Below are positions 1-9,806 of a DNA stretch of 64,000 nt, piece after piece. Location of the stretch: assembly GCA_037043015.1 (NCBI GenBank), contig CM073321.1:33830101-33894100 (forward strand). Reading direction: 5' to 3'. Positions within the stretch are counted from its first letter, which is position 1, and each line of letters begins with the position of its first letter. The stretch is from Bryum argenteum (lineage: Eukaryota > Streptophyta > Bryopsida > Bryales > Bryaceae). The translations under genes were made by a program, and so were the position numbers. The notes under the pieces were generated by a model that searched no databases, was not told the origin of the DNA, and saw nothing but the letters and a program-made list of their open reading frames with translations.

Positions 1-858
1 CTCAGATTTTGATACAAAATTTCACATGTATATGTGTTTTCCGGCATTTACAGCTTAAATACTATACAGTCGATCTACAATCTAAGTTGAAGGAGGACTT
101 GTAGATTGCTCTTTAGCGTCACCCTCAGGTTGCAATTCAGGCGTAGGAGAGGAAGGCGTAGGCGCGGAAGGCTCGGTAGTTGCGGGCGGCGAGGACGTGA
201 GTGGTGACAATGTACTAGGAGCAGTGTGTGTAGCAGCTGCATCACTACTCTGAGCCGTAGTGATTGCCATTGTTTGAACCGAAGTTAATGGCTTGTCGGA
301 AGATAAAAACCACATCATCTCCATCATGTGGACATGGCGTTCCTGGTCTAACTTATCCCGTTGTTGCTGTGCAAGTTGTTGTTGCGCAATGAGCTCTTGT
401 AATTTCTTACGGTAAGTTGTCTCCTCCTAAAACTTCCGCTGTAGTGCTGCAAATTTGGCACTCTCCTTAGCCTTGAACCTACTTGAGGGTGAGTCCTTCG
501 ACAAGGGATTACGTATCCGCTTTGTACTCCCCCTCCCGCCTCCTCGCAAAGAAGCGGTACGCGACTCCTGCGGTGCCCGAGGGGTCGTGTCTAACTCCAT
601 GTCTTGTTCTTCGTATGGAGCGGCGTCATCTCCTCCGGAACCAAGACTGTAAGTGCTGCCTTCACCTTACACTAGCCTTCTGCTTGACCCGGAATTCTTC
701 CGGTCGGGAACGTCCGCCTCATCGTCTAGGGCCTCGTCATCCAATGACGCAACAGCTTTGCGCTTGCCCTTCAAGAGCATGCCCCCGACCTCCGGAAACT
801 CCTCTTTGTCGACGAAATAGCCGTTTACGGAGAAGTCAGTGGGATCAAGTATTACCCG
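1..858 (-). pseudogene. Inverted partial copy of the ParB-MTase 3' exon
   Basis: Read on the reverse strand, this stretch matches the last exon and 3' flank of the gene at 9807-13789 (its 13065-13865 part). Shared features are the PTDFSVNGYFVDK peptide, the KGKRKAVASLDDEALDDEA segment, a Lys/Arg-rich basic block, a Glu/Gln-rich coiled-coil region and a Pro/Thr/Ser-rich tail ending in DPPST. The match carries on past the stop codon into the 3' untranslated DNA. It stops near 858, where the sequence becomes unrelated, and runs off the left edge of the window. The frame is interrupted in the middle (about 330-660). The copy is clearly diverged and lies outside the inverted repeats of the 2579-16387 element, so it is a separate, older or rearranged family member. 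Its function is unknown. Confidence 0.8.
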
Positions 859-1869
859 ACTGACATCACAGGGTAACCACGGCGGCCAAAACGGGAGCAG
901 CAGCGGCAACAGGGCAACCGCGGCACATTCGGCGATGGCGATAGCAGTCGACTGAAGACACCACGGCAGTCGATAAGGGCACGGCCTGATTTCCAGGACC
1001 TCCGCGGCAGCCGTAGTATAAGAAGCAGTAGAAAATAGGAGAGAGGCACTCGTTGTAGTCACCGTAGGATGGTATGTTCAACACACTTTACACACACTTG
1101 AATGTACTCCGATTTTATGATATGAATGCAAACACCAAGAGCCGCAGTCTTTCTCTCCCATTCCTGCATTCTGCCCACCTCTCTCCCACACCCTGTCTGA
1201 TTACCAAGGATTGCATGGCTAACCTTAGGGAGAACCCTAACTCCTGTTCCTCGATCCTCCATCCACTGTGCCTCTCTCTCTACAGGGTCTCCGCGGTTTC
1301 CGAGTAATCACAGGTAGATAGCCGAACCAGATATCTGGCTCCGGTTACCCCAGCTGTATCGCGTTGTGGGACTTCAGTATCCGTTTAATGTATACACTGC
1401 GGGTCTAACCCAATCGAACCTCCTCGTTATCAATGTTAACACGTGGAACTACAAGAGGGGCAACGTAAGAATCTCCCTCTTAACCCACCTTGACCGATGT
1501 CAGCGAAGTCAACTCCCTGCTTTCATTGAAGACTGAGCATCGCTCAGTTTGTCTTCCAGCTTGGCTGGCACACAGAACATCTATCTTCGGTGGCTGAGCT
1601 CGTAAAGCATTCCATCCTTGCTAACCCCGGCTAACATTTTGGCGACCATGCTAGGGATGGAATGTTCAGTCATCCCGAAGAACAGGTAAAACAACATTGA
1701 ACAAGACACCATGCATCCACAAAGAGCAACAAAAAGAAACACGGAACCCGAGGAGGCCATACCCCAACATGACCAAGATACCACGAGAAAACTGCTCCAG
1801 TGGATGAAACAACAAATGACAGATTTGGCGGCAAAAAACAATGCCACCAATGCTTAAATCGAATTACTA
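859..1869. other. Gene-poor leader, probably LTR/5' leader of the Ty3 element
   Basis: I see no convincing gene here. Near 1636 the string TTTTGGCGACCATG resembles the primer-binding junction that follows the LTR in many plant Ty3/gypsy elements, and gag begins about 240 bases later. The upstream 1300-1635 stretch is therefore probably LTR or leader. I could not find a matching second LTR in the window. Confidence 0.3.
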
Positions 1870-2578
1870 AATTTGCACTATCTCCAGGGGGTAGGAACGT
1901 CGACAACTGTTCCCCCCATCGTCACCATGGCCGGACCATCACAACTACCGCCTATCGATCCAACAGTGGCCGCTTCCATGGCGTCCAGAGAAAGAGACGG
2001 GCTCATCAAGTTACCCAAGATACCATACCCAGTCTTTGATGACTCCAGTGACCTCGATTGGCACGTGCGCAGGTTTAAGGTGATAGCGCGAACCAACGGT
2101 GTCACCAGCACCAAAGACTTACAAAACATCTTTGGAACCACGCTCCAAGGCAACCACATCAATTGGTATATTGATTTCGAGGCCGAGCATCTATTACCAA
2201 CATGGGAAGAAATGGAACGAAGCTTCTTGCAGAAATTCCGAAAGCTGAAAGTAAGCTAACAAATACTCCGAGCTTTAGGAAACATCCAGCAAGAAAGAAA
2301 TAAACCTGTCGACAAATTTTACGACAGATTCAAGCAACTGGCAGACAAACTTAGTCAACGGCCCAAAGGGGATTACCTATGTGAATGGTTCAAAAAAGGC
2401 TTGTTACCGTGGATACAACAGGGCATCATCATCCGCGGTGTAAAGACGTTACAGGACATACTCACAGCTGCCAATGATATCAGCCGGGAAATCAGCGTTA
2501 CTGATAAAACGCAGACACCATTGCTACCGCTAGCGACAACTACAGTGGCCATCCGTCCACTAACAACACCATGCACTA
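1870..2578 (+). mobile_element. Ty3/gypsy retroelement, gag portion (fossil)
   Basis: The translated segments show a typical plant Retrotrans_gag domain: an IKLPKIPYPVFD start, the W-YIDFEAEHLLPTWEEM helix, a QKFRKLK stretch and a following VDKFYDRFKQLA segment. The element is broken by several small lesions and, at 2579, by the insertion of a 13.8-kb transposon. The rest of the same element resumes at 16388. It is an old copy, with only the gag and protease region visible, and is not expected to be active. Confidence 0.8.
2575..2578. repeat. Target-site duplication, left (ACTA)
   Basis: ACTA directly precedes the left inverted repeat and is repeated directly after the right one at 16388-16391. 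Confidence 0.75.
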
Positions 2579-2602
2579 AACCCCATATTCGTTATATTTG
2601 GA
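2579..2602 (+). repeat. Left terminal inverted repeat
   Basis: Starts AACCCCATATTCG and pairs with 16364-16387, with 20 perfect bases and then 3 of the next 4. A related CGTTATATTTGGA string recurs at 2705-2717, a possible subterminal transposase site. Confidence 0.85.
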
Positions 2603-3023
2603 ACATTTTTATCTCCCAAATTAAAACAAGACAACGGATGATGCAAAAACCAACATTTAGAGGGGTTTCATTGTATGCATATGTACTCGGAATTTACTAA
2701 TTTCCGTTATATTTGGAGATGATATGAGACCTCTTGCATCTTAGAAAATATGTTTATCTTAAAAAACATTTCCAACCATACATATATTTGATAAGGTACA
2801 TGTCAAGATTAACATACCAACAAAAAATAATTTTCTTTCAATTGATAATAATGATGGAGTCAACTTAAACAATCTTCTTATACAAAATAAATATATTGAA
2901 TATGGATAGTAAATAGTACAAATATAATACTCTATATTTCAAATATCAAAGTAATATATATGTCAGTACCAAGTTTAAGTACTATCACACCTACTTTCAT
3001 AATAAATACTATATACTAGAAGA
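2603..3023. other. Left subterminal non-coding DNA
   Basis: AT-rich sequence between the left inverted repeat and the transposase stop codon. It contains one extra partial copy of the terminal repeat (2705-2717). No gene is visible. Confidence 0.5.
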
Positions 3024-5127
3024 CTAATCTTGAGAAGATGAAGCAAGCTCCCGTAAAGAAGCCTTGATGATTTCGACCTGCTTCTTGGGTATTGTAATAA
3101 TTGCGTCTATACCTTCACTGCTTTCTTCGTCAGAATGCGTAATTCTTGATTTCCAAGCAGTGAAAATAGCATCTATAGGTTGCGAACATACATCTACACC
3201 TTTCTCAACAGTCCAACGAAGCTTTCTATTTGTATCCCAATCTGTGTAATACTTCAGAATTTCTTTGGAGCGTGACATTGGACGGAAGAACTGGATGTCG
3301 ACCGTATTGGGTAGGTCTGGGTTTGAATTTGGATCAGACATTGCTCGCCCGAGCCAGAAAGGTCGGCCATCGGTGCCGCATGGACGTAGTGCAACAAAAT
3401 AACCCTTATAAAGGTCATGTCCAACTCGAAATGACGGAGCAGGACGATCACGTCTCTGGCCAACAAAATGATCATCGTCGTCGTACTCTTCGCGTACATT
3501 CCCTTCTAAAGTAAACTCATCTTCCAGAGCATGTGCAAGTCGAGTTGATGGCCAAAATCCATGTTGTAACGGTAATGGTTCCTCCAAACTTGACGAAATC
3601 CCATTTTGCGACGATGCAAGTACATCCATGGGTATACAAAGAGCATTTTTAACGCCGCTCCGGTGATATGAGAGAGGCTCGTACAATCTCCGCGATTCAA
3701 TTGACTCACGTGATAATCGTTTACAATGATCAACAAAGCCTGAAATCCGTTTCACCACCTCAGGCAAATGGCGCATCTCGTTTGGACGCATTGCATCTGG
3801 TTCACCACGTGGCCATAATGATCTGCCTTGAGAATCCTCCTTCCACAATTTCATACCAAAGATGATCACCTCTAGAAAGCCATTCCTCGTCGTGACAGAA
3901 AATCTTGTACTTCATTACGGGGCATCCACTTGGATCCATGTAAAACTTGAATTGATGCGCTTTCGTATGCCCTACCAATGCTTCATCGCCAATAACATCC
4001 ACTCTTCAATGAATTTCTTGAAGTCCGGAACCTCTTGAACGAGGTGTGGAATAACAAGAAGTTTCTCTATCCTCATAAAAGATTTCATGAGAAGAGGGAT
4101 GGTAGGATAATCCTCCTTTCGCAACGCCATGCTCCAACGCCCAAATAACGCATCTATGTCATCATGAGTGTGACCGACAAGCATAAAATTTACATATATC
4201 TCTCGGAATACTCGCTTCGCTTCCAAAAGAGATCAGAAACTAAAAACAAATCTATTCTTGTTATCACTTACAACATTATCCATTGGGACATTCAAAATCG
4301 GAGGCAGAGACTTTGCTGGAACTAGGATGTCAGGAATCGGGCCTAATGGATCCATACACACCTCTAAACCTCGTAAAAGGGCAGTATACAGAGGATGCGA
4401 TGGGGGCTCTGTAAAGAGCTATCTAGATGAGGATTTAGGTGCAGCTTCGAGATCCCGCAGAAGTTTTGCAAATGAGCCAACCGTATAATTGGCATCATGT
4501 GAGTAAACATCTAGTCCATAATGAGCGTATCGCTGGTCTACATGACCATGAGCAAGAATTCCCGTAACTGCAAGAGGTAACTTCATGAGTCCGTCTAAGT
4601 TCTTCACCTTATGAGACAAGGCAGGTGATGCTGTTTTTGAGTGGTCCATCTTGTCATGCATAATGGTCAAAACATCTTGAGGTGACTCCTTCGACCTAAA
4701 GCGGTTGAGGTAGTACAAGTTTCGGTGCACATATGCGGAATCTAAGTGCACATTCAACTTCCTCGACCATATAAGCGATGATGGTGTCCCTGGAAGAGTG
4801 AGCTTCATCAGTGATTGTAACTCATCACACTTGGAACAACGCGCGAAATTGTCCCCCGATCTTTTGGCATAGTATTCTGGATAGCTGAGGCGGCAAATCT
4901 TACTAAGGTTTGAAGTTGACACCGGCAAAAGCCCACACTCTTCAAGGTGATGATCAAGAAGAGGAATTTGGTCCTTCTACTTAAAACTTAAAGGAAGTAC
5001 CTTGGCAACGACCTTCTCCCCTGATGGAAGGCTCCGGGACTTGTGAGGCATGTGAAGGACTCCAGCCTTAGCAATGCCTTCTAAACGTAGTGTATTCAGC
5101 GTTTTAGGCGCAGGGCTTCATACTGCG
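3024..5127 (-). pseudogene. DUF7869-like transposase of the 13.8-kb element
   Basis: On the reverse strand, several collinear frames carry the marks of the plant DUF7869 family, thought to be an RNase H-fold transposase. They are a C-x2-C pair near a SYPEYYAKRSGDNFARCSKC stretch (4840-4890), HDKMDHSK (about 4650), an MDN...DNKNRF block (4240-4290) and VGHTHDDIDALFGRWSMALR (4120-4180). These follow in the order, and carry the acidic residues, expected of a D-D-D type active site. The C-terminal part (3024-3869) is a long open frame of 281 codons with an acidic tail. Lesions include stop codons after PKSSSR (about 4418) and inside the DNKNRF segment (about 4235), and frame changes near 4000 and 3840, so it is not functional as it stands. 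It lies beside the left inverted repeat, a usual place for a transposase. Confidence 0.65.
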
Positions 5128-6229
5128 ACGAATTGGCTTGATGTAGAGTGAGTGCTATCTCTCTTTTCGAATTGTGTAGCTATGGTATCGACTGTCTTGA
5201 GTTTCAAATCAGGGCAAGCAACGTCCGTCGCGACATCCATTGAAGTATCGATTGCGAATACAAAAATCGATGGATTTATTATTAAATTCGAAACGAATGA
5301 ATTCGAATTTGCACTTCTTCGAACATTCAATTTTTTACATAATTAAATTTATTTATGAATATCTTATTCTCAAATTTTGAAATCTAAAATAATATTCAAA
5401 GTAATAATGCATATATTAAATTTTTTGTCACATACTCTATTTATAGAAGTATCAGATATTAATAATATTATATTTAATAATAGTCTATATTTAAATTAAT
5501 GTGTTTTACCTTAACGGTATTCAATATCAGCTTATTTCCAATGAACAAGTGTATAACATATGTATTAATAATCTATTCCTAACCTTCTTTCAAGTAACCT
5601 ATTATATAAAAGTGTATTTAATAATGTCATAAACCTACATATAGTATTTTTAAAGCACTATATTTATTAAAATCCCTATTTATTAGTCTTTTGATGTCAA
5701 TAAATATTTTAACTGAATTTTCCAAATAATGTATTTATTAACGTACTATCTTCAAATACTATATTCATAAAATCATGTATTACATTGCGTATCGGTTCAC
5801 TAAATTATATAAATATATAGTTATATTAATATATTTATTAAAAGTTCTAGTCAATAATCCCTTATTTCAATGTATATTCATTAATATGTTTATTAACAGT
5901 TATCTTTCAAAATACTATATTTATAGGATACATTATCTTGTGCTAATCAATTTATTATAATAATGAATATTTATTTATTTATTTATTTATTTACATTAAC
6001 ATATTTATGAAAATTCTATAGAATATCCATTGGTTCACAAATTAAATGTCTATTAAATAATCTCTTCATTAATACTTATATATAATCCAAAAAAAAATTC
6101 ATGAAAGATATTGTTTATTAACGACTAATACCAAAATAACTTATTTATTAAAAACTTATATTCTTTATTTTTTATTTTTTTTCAAATTATTATTATTATT
6201 TTTATTTTTTTTGACATATAGAATAGGTA
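5128..6229. other. AT-rich spacer with degenerate TATTTATTA repeats
   Basis: About 1.1 kb of very AT-rich DNA with TATTTATTA or close variants recurring every 30-70 bases (for example around 5685, 5735, 5835, 5885, 6130 and 6150). A dyad built from AAATTCGAA and TTCGAATTT lies at 5283-5311, just upstream of the transposase, and could be part of its promoter. No credible gene is seen. Confidence 0.5.
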
Positions 6230-6451
6230 TTGATAGATGATGAACATTTAGATTTCTTATTATTTGTCAAAATCATGTGTATAAACTTAGCGAATGGACT
6301 TGTAAATACCCATCATCAGGAAATAGTACATACTTTAGAAGAAGGAGAAATTAATATGTATGAGACAATTCATGGTAAAAATACAGTATACTCGTTTTAC
6401 TCTGATGATCAAAAAATTACACATCCATTACAAAGTGAAGAGCCTCATTGA
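6230..6451 (+). CDS. Short open frame, unrecognised (doubtful)
   Basis: A 73-codon ATG frame (starts MIDDEHLDFL, ends QSEEPH) directly after the AT-rich spacer. It is acidic and has no motif I recognise. It abuts the duplicated exon fragment at 6440-6535, so it could be the remains of a first exon of the neighbouring gene family. It could also be chance. Confidence 0.2.
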   Translation: MIDDEHLDFLLFVKIMCINLANGLVNTHHQEIVHTLEEGEINMYETIHGKNTVYSFYSDDQKITHPLQSEEPH

Positions 6452-6535
6452 CTCCAAGCTCACTGACTTCGACCACGAAAAAGAGAAGAAAGTCATAGCA
6501 ACGTGCAGAACCTTTAAGGAGAATTATTATTACTC
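6440..6535 (+). pseudogene. Duplicated fragment of a ParB-MTase exon
   Basis: About 85 bases here match 10028-10112, coding for DSK-TD-DHE-EK-VIATC-TFK, at roughly 80-85% identity by eye. Only this piece of the exon is present. It lies 3.6 kb upstream of the parent copy inside the same transposon, so part of the gene was duplicated or an earlier gene copy was deleted around it. Confidence 0.7.
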
Positions 6536-6854
6536 CAAAATGGTTTCTCATGCATGCATACAATAGGGGATAAAACCTAAAAATGACACACTTTTTGTTT
6601 ACAAAACATAGGGAACAATGTACTCTCTAAATTTTGTGTTTAAAACTAAGAATTTAGATTACTAAATTTAGTCACAATTTAGTGCAAAACTTCCATTAAT
6701 AACCTAGACATTTACTTAGTCAAAATTTGGACAAAACTTGGACACAAACATAGACAAATCTTAGTCAAAGCTAAGCCAAGAATTAGTGAAAGAATTACTC
6801 AAAACATAAGTTAAACGGGAACATTATTATATCAAATAAACAATAGAGTAAAAT

Positions 6855-6879
6855 TAAATTAAATTTTAAAAAAAAAGAA

Positions 6880-6910
<31 letters not shown>

Positions 6911-6965
6911 AAAAACAAAAAAAAACAAAAAAAACATAAAAAAAATTTTAAAAAAAAGAAAAGCG
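6855..6965. repeat. A-rich low-complexity tract
   Basis: More than 100 bases of poly-A interrupted by single G, C or T bases. It sits directly before the GC-rich block. It may be an old poly-A tail of an inserted sequence or simple slippage. Confidence 0.8.
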
Positions 6966-8180
6966 GCTGATGATGGGACCCCGACGTCCCACCACCGCCG
7001 ACATTTCAGTAGGGCCCATCCATCCACTCAGTGGCTACGACCCATCCCCCACTACCCATCCCCCACTACGCGCATTTGCTCCCACTACTCCCCTCTGCAT
7101 TTTCCAGCTTTGCGCTCTGCTTGTCGTTTTGCTCATGCGCCTTGTTTGTCGTTTTGCAATTGCAGTTGCCTCGTTTTGCGCGCTCTGTCTCTGGGTTTTC
7201 GGCTTCTCTGCGGTTTTCTACGTTTTGTCCTTTAGCGCTCCAGATTGTTGTGCTTTTGGCGCCAATTTTTTTTGAGTTTCTGCGCAGAGCAGCGAGGAGG
7301 CGGGTTTACTTCTCCGAGCGGCCATTGTTTCTGCGGAGGAGGCGACTGCGGAGGAGGAGACTGCGGAGGAGGATACAGCGGAAGACCTTTGCGGAGGAGG
7401 AGACTGCGCCCAGAGCTTCATTTCGGCGGAGGTGGAGGTCCTGCAGAGTGATCGAAGCGGTACTGCAGGGTGATCGAAGCGAGCGAGGAATTGCTGCTAT
7501 TTTTTTTTTCTTCACAAGAAATTGATGTTGTTGTTTAGTTGTGCGCCCCATCTCTCTGCTTTGGCTGGGAAGAACGGTCGTCATCCCCTCCATCCTTATC
7601 AACCCTAACTGCTCGAGACTTTTGAAATGGTTTCGCAGCATGTGTGTTTAAACTTAGTGCATCATTCTCCGTTTTTGTGAATCGGTGTGTCTGAGCACAC
7701 ACTGCCTTGGTTGCGTCCTTGATTGGGGGCACTTTCTGTTCTTTCATTAGTGTACAATTTGTCGAACCCTAATTGCGTCTTCTCTTATTTGATTTTCATA
7801 GCAATGCCCCTTTTGTCCATTTGTAGTCAGGTTTGCTTGGATGAACACGTTCATGGGTACAATAGATCTCTCGTTTCAGTTGGATTGTTTGTTAAAGACC
7901 TCTAGCGACCGTATGCGGATTGTTGAATTGTAGTCAACTTGGAATTTGCAGTCGGTGTGTTGAGCTGTGGCTTCGAAATCAGGATTTAGTGCTTTTCGGG
8001 GATCGATGTGCATCGACAGTGTTGAACTTGTATTGGAAATGCTTGTAGTTAATTTCTGTGCATTCATTCGTCGACAGTGTAGAAATTCTCAAAGCTAATT
8101 TCAACCCTGAAGTCTAGCAAGTTTATTGTACATGAAATCTATCTAGGTCCTTTTATTCGCTTCTTCACATTCTCTGTATG
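6966..8180 (+). promoter_or_regulatory. GC-rich block, likely promoter and 5' leader of the ParB-MTase gene
   Basis: Composition changes abruptly from AT-rich to GC-rich at 6966. The block holds short tandem ACCCATCCCCCACT units (7035-7070) and a run of GCGGAGGAGGAGACT-type repeats (7325-7410). Open frames through it are Arg/Ala/Phe-rich and look like by-products of the repeats. It precedes the first recognisable exon at about 8190, so I read it as promoter plus untranslated leader. No experimental start site can be inferred. Confidence 0.4.
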
Positions 8181-8189
8181 AAGTAAAGC

Positions 8190-8731
8190 TTGCCCTCTAA
8201 TGCGAATGGCGAATCTGAAGGTGCACATACAATTGTGGGAGATAGATTTGCTGAAGATCGGGTTCAAGATTCAACTTCTTCGAACTTGGAGATAGTCGTA
8301 TTTGAAGAAGAATATCGAGGTAAGCTGACACAAAGTTTGTGTTTGAATCAATCAGCCAGGACTTGTTATGCTTTTTTGTATTTTGTATTCTCACTTTCAC
8401 TGTTGCATTGTTCATAGCACTTCCATTCAAAACTCAATGCTGATGCTATGGCTTGAAACTCGTACATGTTTTAGTTTCGCGTAAGGTGCAGCATGTAATG
8501 CTGGATTGCTTAGTATTTTTAAAAGAAAGCCCACGCTTCCACTTCCACCGAAGTATTCAGTAGCCTTTGATTCAAACTACATATGTATTTACTAAACTCC
8601 GAATAATACACAACAAACGCTCACAAACAGACCTCCCCAATCCATAACCATCACATTCTTGTGCAGGTAAAGCACAATCAAAGTGCATCACAGAAGTCCT
8701 TCGACGAATATACAAGAAAAATGGCCAACAG
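8190..8731 (+). CDS. Two putative upstream exons of the ParB-MTase gene
   Basis: An open stretch ending in FEEEYR is followed by a consensus donor (G|GTAAGC at about 8321). An acceptor TTGTGCAG at 8659-8666 then restores the same phase and gives GKAQSKCITEVLRRIYKKN up to a possible donor at 8732. These would be small N-terminal exons upstream of the palindrome-filled intron. The start codon and the link to the exon at about 9807 are not certain, because the phases do not join cleanly. I recognise no domain in this part. Confidence 0.35.
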
Positions 8732-8813
8732 GTGATCATCATCAACAGCAAATGGATTTAAGTCTTCGATTAAAAATGTAGTTCAGCTCTAGAATACATA
8801 GAATTTGCTACAG

Positions 8814-9723
8814 TTTAGCTCGAGTCGAGCTAAACTGTTGTTGACAGCAGTCTTTACAGTTTAGCTCGACTCGAGCTAAAATGCAGAGGTCGCTGCTATT
8901 TACATTCTGAGTTAGCTCGACTTGAGCTAAATCAGAAATGACATCAGCCTCTGATTTAGCTCGACTTGAGCTAAATCAGAAATGACAAGAAACCTCTGAT
9001 TTAGCTCGAGTCGAGCTAAATCAGAACGACAAAGAACCTCTACGATTTTAAGTCGAGTCGAGCTAAACTATAGAGACCACTGTCAACTGCAGTTTAGCTC
9101 GAGTCGAGCTAAACTGTAAATGACAACAGCCTCTACAGTTTAGCTCGACTCGAGCTAAATCAGAAATGACAATGACCTCTGATTTAGCTCGACTCGAGCT
9201 AAACTGCAGTTGACACTAGTACCTACAGTTTAGCTCGAGTCGAGCTAAACGGTTGACGCTACACTAGTTAAAAAATAAACGATTGAGTCAACCTAAACTG
9301 CTGCCCTGTTATACAATTCATAATGACAACGCAAATAAAGGATTACGGTGACAACTTAAATGACGTAACAATGTAAATAAATTACAAGTAGAGCTAAAGC
9401 AACCTATAAACTACCCACCGAATAAAAAACTTACACAAAAGCAACTACAGTTTAGCTCGAGTCGAGCTAAACTGTAGAGGCATGTGCCAGCAACTGTTTA
9501 GCTCGACTCGAGCTAAACTGTAGAGGCATGTGCCAGCAACAGTTAAGCTCGACTCGAGCTAAACTGTCGCCAAAGTAAACAACACAAATCACCTTAGACG
9601 TTCTTAATAAATTAAGAGTAAGGTCTGCAAAAATGACTGGAAGCATGTACCATGCAGTTTAGCTCGAGCCGAGCTAAATTGTAGTAGACAAAGTTCTAAA
9701 CAGTTTAGCACGACTCGAGCTAA
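8814..9723. repeat. Cluster of 15 copies of a 21-bp palindrome
   Basis: The unit is two 10-base arms, TTTAGCTCGA and TCGAGCTAAA, around one central G or C. It often extends to ACAG...CTGT for a 29-base dyad. Copies start at 8814, 8860, 8911, 8955, 9000, 9047, 9093, 9139, 9183, 9229, 9451, 9497, 9543, 9658 and 9703. Spacing is strikingly regular at 44-51 bases within three runs, and some spacers also repeat (for example GTAGAGGCATGTGCCAGCAAC, split by palindromes at 9472-9540). A few copies have one changed base. They occupy the apparent intron between 8731 and 9807 and avoid coding exons. The unit could be a protein-binding site or a cruciform-forming repeat. Confidence 0.95.
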
Positions 9724-9806
9724 ACTGCATGTACTAGGATGAAAGAAATATGCTTCATAGGAACCAGAACCGATAGAATGAACTAACTCAACCACTGTAT
9801 TCACAG

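Noticed and set aside
455-1084. Several forward and reverse frames near the left edge
   Set aside because: They are other-frame readings of the inverted ParB-MTase exon and of the GC-rich leader.
7031-7525. A long Arg/Phe-rich open frame on the forward strand
   Set aside because: It runs through GC-rich tandem repeats, has unnatural composition and overlaps similar frames on the other strand. Best read as promoter or leader DNA.
8814-9723. CRISPR-like array
   Set aside because: Regular repeats with spacers, but each repeat is a full palindrome, spacers are partly repeated, no cas genes exist and the context is a plant nuclear transposon.
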